From positions 1 to 20,183 of the forward strand of contig JBBSTY010000073.1 in NCBI GenBank assembly GCA_038235385.1: DNA of 20,183 nucleotides. The letters run 5' to 3'. The position numbers and the translations under genes are program-made. Source of the stretch: JBBSTY01 sp038235385 (GTDB lineage Bacteria > Actinomycetota > Acidimicrobiia > Acidimicrobiales > Acidimicrobilacustridaceae). Below the pieces are notes generated by a model, which saw only the letters and a program-made list of their open reading frames with translations, was not told the DNA's origin and did no database searches. Each line of letters begins with the position of its first letter. Position 1 is the stretch's first letter. Of the stretch, positions 13,753 to 19,641 are shown piece after piece.

Positions 13753-13760
13753 CGCCGGCC

Positions 13761-13766
13761 ACAGTA
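13761..13766 (-). promoter_or_regulatory. Leaderless-type -10 box of the response regulator
   Basis: TACTGT (TANNNT) on the minus strand ends 8 nt before ATG 13752 and fixes that start. Confidence 0.5.
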
Positions 13767-13907
13767 TCGGGTGGGGGCGACCGAACCCAAGCGTCGGCAT
13801 GCCGCCGCCTGCTGTCGTCCCGCCCACCCCGACCGCCACCACCTGGCGGTCCACGACGTCGATGTTGCAATTCGTGGTCGAGACGCATGCGCCCTCCCGA
13901 CCTTGGC

Positions 13908-13913
13908 TACCAT
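13908..13913 (+). promoter_or_regulatory. -10 box of the STAS gene
   Basis: TACCAT lies 28 nt before ATG 13942, allowing a short leader that includes the Shine-Dalgarno GGAGGG (13932-13937). Confidence 0.4.
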
Positions 13914-13941
13914 CGGCGCGCTGTCACCCTTGGAGGGCCCC

Positions 13942-14310
13942 ATGCCTGGAGGACTCGTGCTCGAAATCCACGTGGAGGACACCGGGAGCTACACCCTGTG
14001 CCGTCCGGTCGGCGAGCTCGACGCCTACACGGTGAGCCAGTTCCGTGAGGTCCTCGCCGAGCTCGCCACCACCCCGCGCCTGCTCATCGACCTGTCCGAG
14101 GTGCCGTTCATGGACTCGGCCGGTCTCGGCGCGCTCATCGGTGGCATCCGGCGAACCCGCGAGGCGGAGGGCGAGGTGAGCGTCGCGTGCAGCCGACCGA
14201 CCCTCACCCGCCTGCTGCACACCACCGGGTTCGACCGCATCGTGCCGGTCACCGAGACGGTCGACGAGGCCGCGGACGCGTTGCTCAACCCCCCGGACGA
14301 CCTCGTCTGA
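13942..14310 (+). CDS. STAS-domain anti-sigma-factor antagonist
   Basis: A 122-residue STAS domain of the SpoIIAA/RsbV type. The landmarks are VGELDAYTVSQFREVL, LLIDLSEVPFMDSAGLGALIGG with the phosphorylatable Ser59 after Asp58, and CSRPTLTRLLHTTGFDRIVPV. Unphosphorylated antagonists bind an anti-sigma kinase and free the sigma factor; phosphorylation of the Ser reverses this. No partner kinase or sigma factor is in the window. ATG 13942 has the Shine-Dalgarno GGAGGG 4 nt upstream, one of the few clear leadered starts here. It is divergent from the response regulator and convergent with the second ArsA-like gene. Confidence 0.9.
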   Translation: MPGGLVLEIHVEDTGSYTLCRPVGELDAYTVSQFREVLAELATTPRLLIDLSEVPFMDSAGLGALIGGIRRTREAEGEVSVACSRPTLTRLLHTTGFDRIVPVTETVDEAADALLNPPDDLV

Positions 14311-14333
14311 CCCAGCGCTGCCGGCCGTGGCGT

Positions 14334-14350
14334 CGTGGGTGGCACCCGCG
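14334..14350. terminator. Hairpin between convergent STAS and ArsA-like genes
   Basis: CGTGGGT-GGC-ACCCGCG forms a 7-bp stem (one T-G pair) with a 3-nt loop in the 51-nt convergent gap. It is a plausible bidirectional terminator without a T-tract. Confidence 0.4.
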
Positions 14351-14361
14351 GCGATGCGCGA

Positions 14362-15480
14362 TCAGCGGTGGACGGAGCCGAAGAGGTGGCCGCCGATCGT
14401 GGCGAGGCCGTCGAGGTCGTGGACGTCGCTCGGGAGGAACGGCACGCGCACCACCGGTGCGGGCGCCACCCGACTGGCCAACCCGGACAGGTGCGCCTCC
14501 TCGTTCTCGGCCACGAGCGCGAAGTCGGCCAGGTTCTCGTAGAGCCCGCCCAGGTCGGTGCCGGCGAGCGTCGTCGCCCGGGCGCGAAGGGTGTCGGCGG
14601 CGGCCTCGGTGAACCTCGGGTGCATGCGGTTGACCACCAGCGCCCGCACGGGGATGTCGGCCTCGGCGAGCTTGGCAGCGAAGTAGGTGGCCTCGTCGAC
14701 GATGTCGCGGCGCGGGGCGGTGACGAGCACGAAGGCCGTCTCGTCGGCGCTCAACAGGTCGAGGACGCGCTCGGCGCGTTCGCGGAAGCCCTGCTCCATG
14801 CCGTCGAACGCGCGGAAGAAGGTCATGGCGTCGTCGATGACGTCTCCGCCGACGACCTTCGAGACGGTTCGCAGGAACGCCTGGGCGGCGATGTTGATCG
14901 CCTTCACGATGCCGCGGGTCGGGGTCATCAGGATGCGGTAGAGGCGATGGTCGAGGAAGCGTGTGAGCCGCCGGGGTGCATCGAGGAAGTCGAGCGCGTT
15001 GCGGGTCGGAGGCGTGTCGACCACGATGAGATCGAAGTCGAACTCCTCGTGCAGCTCGTAGAGCTTCTCCATGGCCATGTACTCCTGGGTGCCCGAGAGC
15101 GCACCGGAGATGTTGCGGTAGAAGCGGTTGTCGAGGATGTTGGCGGCCTGGGCCTCGTCCTCGGCGTTCTTGCGGACGAGGGTGTCGAAGGTGCTCTTGG
15201 TGTCGAGCATCAGTGCCCAGAGCTCGCCCGGCCAGTCGCCGCTGATGATGCTCGGGGCGTTCGTGAGGCCTTCGAGACCGAGCGCGTCGGCGAGTCGGCG
15301 GGCAGGATCGATGGTGACCACACAGGCCTTCAGGCCGAGCTCGGCGCCCTCCAGCGCGACCACGGCGGCCGTCGTGGTCTTGCCCACGCCGCCGGAGCCG
15401 GTGCACACCACGATGCGGTGGTTGGTCACGATCTCACGGAGCCGGGCGCCGGGACCGGTCATGGGCGTCTGATGGCTCAC
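14362..15480 (-). CDS. ArsA/Get3-like ATPase, second of pair, lacking the signature lysine
   Basis: A 372-residue ArsA/Get3-family P-loop ATPase. Its Walker A is TGSGGVGKTT; the 'signature' lysine of the deviant Walker A (GKGGVGK) is Ser29, while the P-loop Lys34 is retained. The switch region reads FDLIVVDTPPTRNALDFLDAPRRL. The partner upstream keeps both lysines. Actinobacteria commonly carry such pairs (M. tuberculosis Rv3679/Rv3680); Get3 proteins dimerise and target tail-anchored membrane proteins, ArsA drives arsenite efflux, and no arsenic genes are here. GTG 15480 overlaps the upstream stop (GTGA), indicating translational coupling; ATG 15462 is the alternative start. It acts in the cytoplasm, probably as a heterodimer with its neighbour. 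Confidence 0.88.
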   Translation of the reverse strand: MSHQTPMTGPGARLREIVTNHRIVVCTGSGGVGKTTTAAVVALEGAELGLKACVVTIDPARRLADALGLEGLTNAPSIISGDWPGELWALMLDTKSTFDTLVRKNAEDEAQAANILDNRFYRNISGALSGTQEYMAMEKLYELHEEFDFDLIVVDTPPTRNALDFLDAPRRLTRFLDHRLYRILMTPTRGIVKAINIAAQAFLRTVSKVVGGDVIDDAMTFFRAFDGMEQGFRERAERVLDLLSADETAFVLVTAPRRDIVDEATYFAAKLAEADIPVRALVVNRMHPRFTEAAADTLRARATTLAGTDLGGLYENLADFALVAENEEAHLSGLASRVAPAPVVRVPFLPSDVHDLDGLATIGGHLFGSVHR

Positions 15481-16457
15481 GGGGCACCGGTGGGGATCTC
15501 GATCAGGTCCTCGACGCCCCGGCAGACCGCATCGGCCAGCTGGTCGACGTGGGCGGCCCCCAGGTCGGCGGAGAACAGGTAGGGCAGGCGGATCTGCGGG
15601 AGCGGGAGCTTCTCGGCCAACCGCTCGACCTGCTCTCGTTGCAACTCGGCACGGTGACGCCGGAACTCGGCGGCGGCGCGCAACGAGTCGGCTTCGCCCG
15701 GCCGGAGCGACGCGCCCGCGTCGCGGGCGGCCTCCACCGGGTCGCGCTCGATGCCGGGGATCTCGTCGTAGAGCGCGTTGACCACGACCGGTCCGAGGCT
15801 CAGCCCGACCTCGTCCTCGAGGCTGTACGCCGTCTCGACCAGCTCGTTGACCGGCGTCTCCTCCGGCAGCGTCACCAGCATCACCTCGCAGCGGGCGGGG
15901 TCGGTGAGCATCTCGAGCACATCGCGTGCCTGGGTGTTGATCGGCCCCACCGACACCGCATCGAGCAGCCCGCGCGGCGATCGCAGGAAGGAGATGGCGT
16001 GGCCCGCCGCCGGTGCGTCGAGCACGATGAGATCGTTGCCCTTCTCCCGCTCCAGGCTCTTGACCTTGCCCAGGATCAAGATGTCCTTGATGCCCGGCGC
16101 CGCGGTGGAGACCATGTCCAGCGCGCCGGTCTGCACGAGACGGCGCGAGATGCGGCTCATGCCGTGGTCGACGAGGTACTCCACCAGGGCGTCGTCGGGT
16201 GTCAGCGTGCGGGCGCGGACATCGCGGCTCGCGTCGGCGTCGAGCCCGGGGCTCAGCGTGACCTCGTCGTAGTCGAAGGGCGGGTGGTCGAAGAGGGTGG
16301 CCAGACCGCTCTTCCCCTCGACCTCGACCACGAGGGTCGAGAGGCCGGTCCGCGCTGCGGCGCGCGCGAGGGCGGCACTGACGGTCGTTTTGCCCACGCC
16401 GCCCTTCCCGGCCACGATGACGACGCGAGATGCTGCGAAGAACTGCGCAGGATCCAA
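15477..16457 (-). CDS. ArsA/Get3-like ATPase, first of pair
   Basis: A 326-residue ArsA/Get3-family ATPase with a complete deviant Walker A, GKGGVGKT (residues 17-24), including signature Lys18 and P-loop Lys23. The switch II-like region is LIVLDAPAAGHAISFLRSP. It overlaps the second ATPase by 4 nt (GTGA). TTG 16457 was chosen because AAGGG (minus strand, 16468-16464) lies 6 nt upstream; TTG 16475 would add six residues but place the ribosome site inside the gene. The -10 TAGTCT at 16508-16503 gives a leader of roughly 40 nt. That promoter lies inside the start of the divergent nfeD-like gene. The role is probably membrane-protein targeting or a related ATP-driven process; cargo is unknown. 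Confidence 0.9.
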   Translation of the reverse strand: MDPAQFFAASRVVIVAGKGGVGKTTVSAALARAAARTGLSTLVVEVEGKSGLATLFDHPPFDYDEVTLSPGLDADASRDVRARTLTPDDALVEYLVDHGMSRISRRLVQTGALDMVSTAAPGIKDILILGKVKSLEREKGNDLIVLDAPAAGHAISFLRSPRGLLDAVSVGPINTQARDVLEMLTDPARCEVMLVTLPEETPVNELVETAYSLEDEVGLSLGPVVVNALYDEIPGIERDPVEAARDAGASLRPGEADSLRAAAEFRRHRAELQREQVERLAEKLPLPQIRLPYLFSADLGAAHVDQLADAVCRGVEDLIEIPTGAP

Positions 16458-16487
16458 CCTTTTCCCTTCGTTCAACGCTGTTGGTCC

Positions 16488-16491
16488 GGAG
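16488..16491 (+). promoter_or_regulatory. Ribosome binding site supporting the NfeD-like GTG start
   Basis: GGAG ends 5 nt before GTG 16497 and supports this start over later in-frame codons. Confidence 0.45.
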
Positions 16492-16496
16492 ACGCT

Positions 16497-18011
16497 GTGC
16501 GCAGACTACCCACGCCGGCTGCGTCGACCCAGACCGGTCGCGCCGCTCGGACAGCCCATCGATCACCGCAGGCCCGTCGGCGACGGCTGGGCGCGTCGGT
16601 TCTGCTCGTCGTGGTCGGTCTCGCCCTGGCGCTCGTCGGCGCCAGCCCGTCGGAGGCGCAGGCGCCGGGTGCCGGCTCGGGCACCGAACCGTCGGGGACC
16701 ACGGTTCCCGACCCCGACGGCAGCCGTCAGGTGATCGTCGGCAACGACTCGGGCTCGACGGTCGCGGTCGTCTCGGTGAACGGCCTCATCGACCCGATCC
16801 TCGCCAACCTCATGACGCAGTCCATCACCGCCGCGGAGGACGCCGACGCGGTCGCGCTCGTGTTCCAGGTCGACCTCGACGGCTCGGTGATCCCCGACGA
16901 CGAACTGGTGGCGCTCGTCAACCGCATGGCCGACGCCACCGTGCCGGTCGACATCTGGATCGGGCCCACCGGCTCGCACCTCGAGGGGAAGGCGGCGTAC
17001 CTGATCTTCGGCGCCGACCGGCTGGGGATGTCGCCGGGAACCGATCTCTCCTCGTTGAGCACCCCGATGAACCTCCGCCTCACGACGGGGCCGAACGATC
17101 AGGTCCTGCCGCAGCTGCAGGGCAGCGCTGCCACCCGGGTCGAGGCGGCGACGATCGGTGCACCCGGCGAGGAGCGCCGCATCCCCGCCGAGGAGGCCCG
17201 CACCCTGGGCATCACCGAGCGCGATGCGCCCACCATCGGTGACTTCATCGTGAACCTGCCCGGGGTCGAGACACGCGAGACCACCGTCGGCGAGGAGACC
17301 CGGCTCGAACCGGTCACCCAGGTGGTGTTCAGCCAGCTGTCGCTGCTCGACAGCTTCATGCACACCGCCGCCAGCCCGGCCGTGGCGTACCTCCTGCTCA
17401 CCATCGGCCTGGTGCTGCTCGTGTTCGAGCTGTTCACCGCCGGCGTGGGCGTGGCGGGCGGCATCGGGGCCATCGCGGTCGTGCTCGGCTGCTACGGCAT
17501 GGCCGTCCTACCCACCACGTGGTGGGGACTGCTCGCCATCGCGCTGTCGATGATCGCGTTCGCCGTCGACGTCCAGACCGGGATCCCGCGCGTGTGGACC
17601 GGCGTCGGTCTGGTGCTCTTCGTGATCGGGTCGGTCACCGTGTACGACGGCGTCTCGATGTCCTGGTTGACGATCGCCGTGGGGCTGATCGGCGTCGCCC
17701 TCACCTTCACCATCGGCATGCCCTCGATGGTGCGCACCCGCTTCTCGACCCCGACCATCGGACGCGAGTGGATGATCGGTGAGACCGGACGGGCCATCAC
17801 CGACATCGCACCCGATGGCGTGGTGCAGATCCGTGAGGCCAAGTGGCGCGCCTTCACCAGCCGGGCGACCCCGATCGATCAGCTCGACAAGGTGCGCGTG
17901 GTCAGCGTCGAGGGATTGGTGCTCGAGGTGGAGCCTGATACCGGCGCTGGGTCCGACGACCACGAGCGCCGACCGAGCGGTGACGCACCGGAGCCAACCG
18001 CTGCCGACTGA
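16497..18011 (+). CDS. NfeD-family membrane protein with degenerate ClpP-class protease domain
   Basis: A 504-residue protein: signal peptide or N-terminal anchor after a basic run (hydrophobic about 35-54, ending ASPSEAQA), a ClpP/crotonase-like domain (about 80-290), several membrane helices (about 296-410), and a C-terminal NfeD beta-barrel domain (TIGREWMIGETGRAITDIAPDG...). Long NfeD proteins such as archaeal PH1510 are membrane serine proteases with a Ser/Lys dyad, linked to stomatin. Here the nucleophile block reads GSHLEGKAAYL, with Gly164 where Ser is expected, and the region of the catalytic Lys is not conserved. It probably works as a membrane scaffold. GTG 16497 follows GGAG. No stomatin gene is in the window. 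A 9-bp hairpin follows the stop. Confidence 0.85.
   Translation: MRRLPTPAASTQTGRAARTAHRSPQARRRRLGASVLLVVVGLALALVGASPSEAQAPGAGSGTEPSGTTVPDPDGSRQVIVGNDSGSTVAVVSVNGLIDPILANLMTQSITAAEDADAVALVFQVDLDGSVIPDDELVALVNRMADATVPVDIWIGPTGSHLEGKAAYLIFGADRLGMSPGTDLSSLSTPMNLRLTTGPNDQVLPQLQGSAATRVEAATIGAPGEERRIPAEEARTLGITERDAPTIGDFIVNLPGVETRETTVGEETRLEPVTQVVFSQLSLLDSFMHTAASPAVAYLLLTIGLVLLVFELFTAGVGVAGGIGAIAVVLGCYGMAVLPTTWWGLLAIALSMIAFAVDVQTGIPRVWTGVGLVLFVIGSVTVYDGVSMSWLTIAVGLIGVALTFTIGMPSMVRTRFSTPTIGREWMIGETGRAITDIAPDGVVQIREAKWRAFTSRATPIDQLDKVRVVSVEGLVLEVEPDTGAGSDDHERRPSGDAPEPTAAD
16503..16508 (-). promoter_or_regulatory. -10 box of the ArsA-like operon
   Basis: TAGTCT on the minus strand lies 46 nt upstream of TTG 16457 and within codons 3-4 of the divergent NfeD-like gene. 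The same hexamer occurs at the whiB promoter (18132). Confidence 0.4.
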
Positions 18012-18033
18012 CGAAGCCGATCGCTCGGCTTCG
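18012..18033 (+). terminator. Terminator-like hairpin right after the NfeD-like gene
   Basis: CGAAGCCGA-TCGC-TCGGCTTCG is a perfect 9-bp stem with a 4-nt loop, beginning 1 nt after the stop. No T-tract follows, as is common in high-G+C actinobacteria. Confidence 0.65.
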
Positions 18034-18042
18034 CGGCTCGGC

Positions 18043-18087
18043 GTGCTCGGACCAGGGTTCGAGCAACCTGGTCGGGATACCGAGCAC
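18043..18087 (+). repeat. Nested long hairpin upstream of whiB
   Basis: The outer stem GTGCTCGG (18043-18050) pairs perfectly with CCGAGCAC (18080-18087). Directly inside, ACCAGG (18051-18056) pairs with CCTGGT (18067-18072), leaving a 7-nt bulge and a 10-nt loop. It follows the first terminator hairpin and ends 21 nt before the whiB -35 region. It could be a second terminator or a regulatory RNA/DNA element. Confidence 0.5.
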
Positions 18088-18108
18088 CCCGCGTGCAAAA
18101 GTTGACCC

Positions 18109-18137
18109 TTGTTCCCACGAAATCGCACCGGTAGTCT
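18109..18137 (+). promoter_or_regulatory. whiB promoter
   Basis: The -10 is TAGTCT (18132-18137), with TTGTTC (18109-18114) as -35 at a 17-nt spacing. Transcription would start near 18144, just before the strong Shine-Dalgarno AAAGGGGGA (18147-18155). Confidence 0.5.
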
Positions 18138-18161
18138 CGGCCGCCGAAAGGGGGACGAGCT

Positions 18162-18425
18162 TTGAGTGCACAGCGAGTTGAGAATGCGTGGCAGGTGAAG
18201 GCGGCGTGCCGGGGGCCGCAAGCGGCGGTGTTCTTCCCGCCGCCCCAGTTCGAGCGCAAGGATGAGAAGCTCGATCGCGAGGTGCGGGCCAAGGCCATCT
18301 GCGCCACGTGCGCGGTCAAGAAGGACTGCCTCGAGTACGCGATCGCCATCCGGGAGCCCCATGGCATCTGGGGCGGTCTGAACGAGAACGAGCGCAAGCA
18401 CCTGATCGGTCAGAAGGTCAGCTGA
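18162..18425 (+). CDS. WhiB-family iron-sulfur transcriptional regulator
   Basis: An 87-residue Wbl protein, a family restricted to actinobacteria and their phages. The four cluster-ligating cysteines are Cys16, Cys47, Cys50 and Cys56 (C-x30-C-x2-C-x5-C), followed by the GIWGG turn (68-72) and a basic C-terminus (NENERKHLIGQK) for DNA contact. Wbl proteins bind a redox- or NO-sensitive [4Fe-4S] cluster and act with the principal sigma factor. The subfamily cannot be assigned by eye. TTG 18162 is supported by AAAGGGGGA 6 nt upstream and the promoter at 18109-18137. It lies beyond the NfeD-like gene from the ArsA pair; in M. tuberculosis whiB4 adjoins the equivalent ATPase pair. Confidence 0.95.
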   Translation: MSAQRVENAWQVKAACRGPQAAVFFPPPQFERKDEKLDREVRAKAICATCAVKKDCLEYAIAIREPHGIWGGLNENERKHLIGQKVS

Positions 18426-18448
18426 TCCCGTCACCAGATCGATGCTGA

Positions 18449-18463
18449 ACCGACGTCGTCGGT
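18449..18463 (+). terminator. Hairpin downstream of whiB
   Basis: ACCGAC-GTC-GTCGGT forms a 6-bp stem with a 3-nt loop, 24 nt after the whiB stop and before the next gene. There is no T-tract. Confidence 0.4.
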
Positions 18464-18476
18464 CCGGCCCTCGCCC

Positions 18477-18977
18477 ATGAGCGACCCCGTCTCGGCCGAC
18501 GATTCCGGCGCGCGACCGCACGAGTCGGTCGTGGCGTCGATGGCCACCCTCGATCTCAACCAGTTCTCCTACGAGATGTCGATCTACCTGGCCGCGCCGC
18601 CACCCAAGGTGTTCGGTGCGTTCGTCAACGAGATCGATCGCTGGTGGACCTACCGGCTCCGTGATCGAACCCGGTGCACGATCGAGCCGTGGGTCGGCGG
18701 GCGTTGGCTCCAGGAGTGGGACAACGGCGGCGCGCTCTTCGGCACGTTCACCGTGTTCGACCCGCCGCGCCTGCTGTGCATCTCGGGTCCGCTGGCGATG
18801 AGCCGGGCGGCCCAGAACCTGCTGCAGTTCCAGTTCGACCCGGCCGACACCGGCACGAACGTCGTCGTCTCCCACCAGGCGTTCGGAGACTTCGATGCCG
18901 ACACGGCCGACATCTACCGGAACGGGTGGGACGAGCTGATCGGGTCATCGCTGCGCGACTACCTCCATCGCATGTGA
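18477..18977 (+). CDS. SRPBCC / AHSA1-like domain protein
   Basis: A 166-residue protein with a START/SRPBCC (activator of Hsp90 ATPase homologue 1-like) helix-grip pattern: SIYLAAPPPKVFGAFVN at the first strand and helix, WVGGRWLQEWDNGGALFGTFTVFDPPRLLCI in the central sheet, TNVVVSHQAFG, and a C-terminal helix GWDELIGSSLRDYLHRM. Members bind hydrophobic ligands; many actinobacterial ones have no known role. The first ~25 residues look disordered, so ATG 18540 (Met22) is a possible alternative start. No Shine-Dalgarno is visible for either. No membrane segment. It follows whiB by 51 nt with a hairpin between. Confidence 0.8.
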   Translation: MSDPVSADDSGARPHESVVASMATLDLNQFSYEMSIYLAAPPPKVFGAFVNEIDRWWTYRLRDRTRCTIEPWVGGRWLQEWDNGGALFGTFTVFDPPRLLCISGPLAMSRAAQNLLQFQFDPADTGTNVVVSHQAFGDFDADTADIYRNGWDELIGSSLRDYLHRM

Positions 18978-19011
18978 CCCTGGGCTCCGTGTCCGGTGGC
19001 TGCGGCCGGTC

Positions 19012-19050
19012 GGGACCGGCGGGGCCGGGCCGGCGGGGCCGGGTCGGGCC
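19012..19050. repeat. Short G+C-only tandem repeats between the SRPBCC gene and fxsA
   Basis: Near-identical units gggaccggcggggcc (19012-19026) and gggccggcggggcc (19027-19040) are followed by gggtcgggcc. The tract can form several alternative stems and may terminate the upstream transcript, or may be simple-sequence slippage. Confidence 0.45.
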
Positions 19051-19077
19051 GCCCGTCGCGGTGCGATCCCCGCCCGT

Positions 19078-19083
19078 TAGGCT
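19078..19083 (+). promoter_or_regulatory. Leaderless-type -10 box of fxsA
   Basis: TAGGCT ends 6 nt before ATG 19090 with no Shine-Dalgarno. Confidence 0.5.
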
Positions 19084-19089
19084 GGTCAG

Positions 19090-19641
19090 ATGGCCGCGGT
19101 GCTGTTCGTCCTCTTCGTGGTGATGCCCATCGTCGAGTTGTACGTCCTCGTCCAGGTGGCGTCGTGGATCGGGGCGCTTCCCGCGGTCGCCCTCGTCCTG
19201 GTGGTCAGCTTCGCCGGCGTGTGGTTGGTCAAGCGCGAGGGGCTCTCGGTGGCCCGACGGGTCCAGGGCCAGATCCAGCGGGGCGAGGCACCGGCCACGG
19301 AGATGGTCAACGGGCTCCTCATCCTCATCGCGGGCGCCCTCATGGTGTTCCCGGGGTTCGTCACCGCCATCGCCGGCCTGATCCTGCTGTTCCCCCCCAC
19401 CCGCTCGCTCGTCCGGCTCCTGGTCATGCGACGGCTGGAAGCGAGGATCGCAAACCTCACCACCGCGACCGGGCCCGTGTTCGGATCGGGGTTCGGCGGC
19501 GCACGCGCCACGCGTCGCTTCACCGGCAGCGCCACCTACGGGGGCGCCGGCGTGGTCGACGTCCACGAGGTCGACGGGTCGAACCCGGCGCGCCGCCCGC
19601 CGGACCCCCACCCCGATCCGCCCGAGCTGGGTCGGTACTGA
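19090..19641 (+). CDS. fxsA: FxsA-family inner-membrane protein
   Basis: A 183-residue integral membrane protein. The N-terminus LFVLFVVMPIVELYVLVQVASWIGALPA, the second helix with FAGVWLVKREG, the segment RVQGQIQRGEAPATEMVNG and GALMVFPGFVTAIAGLILLFPPTRSLV are FxsA-family signatures, giving about three to four membrane helices. The C-terminal ~60 residues are a hydrophilic Gly/Pro/Asp-rich tail. E. coli FxsA, when overproduced, relieves exclusion of phage T7 by the F plasmid; its normal role is unknown. ATG 19090 lies 6 nt after a TAGGCT box. Its stop overlaps the start of the Nudix gene (TGATG), so the two are probably coupled. Confidence 0.92.
   Translation: MAAVLFVLFVVMPIVELYVLVQVASWIGALPAVALVLVVSFAGVWLVKREGLSVARRVQGQIQRGEAPATEMVNGLLILIAGALMVFPGFVTAIAGLILLFPPTRSLVRLLVMRRLEARIANLTTATGPVFGSGFGGARATRRFTGSATYGGAGVVDVHEVDGSNPARRPPDPHPDPPELGRY

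Noticed and set aside
14362..16457. Arsenic resistance operon
   Set aside because: There is no arsR, arsB/acr3, arsC or arsD in the neighbourhood; the paired ATPases fit the actinobacterial Get3-like type better.
15549..16496. A plus-strand open frame extending the NfeD-like gene upstream
   Set aside because: It mirrors the ArsA-like ATPase gene; the signal peptide and Shine-Dalgarno place the start at 16497.
18043..18087. A tRNA or tRNA remnant (GGTTCGAG resembles a T loop)
   Set aside because: No acceptor, D or anticodon arm can be built around it; the pairing is a single nested hairpin.
18102..18107. TTGACC as the -35 of the whiB promoter
   Set aside because: It is 24 nt from the -10 TAGTCT, too far; TTGTTC at 18109-18114 has a 17-nt spacing.
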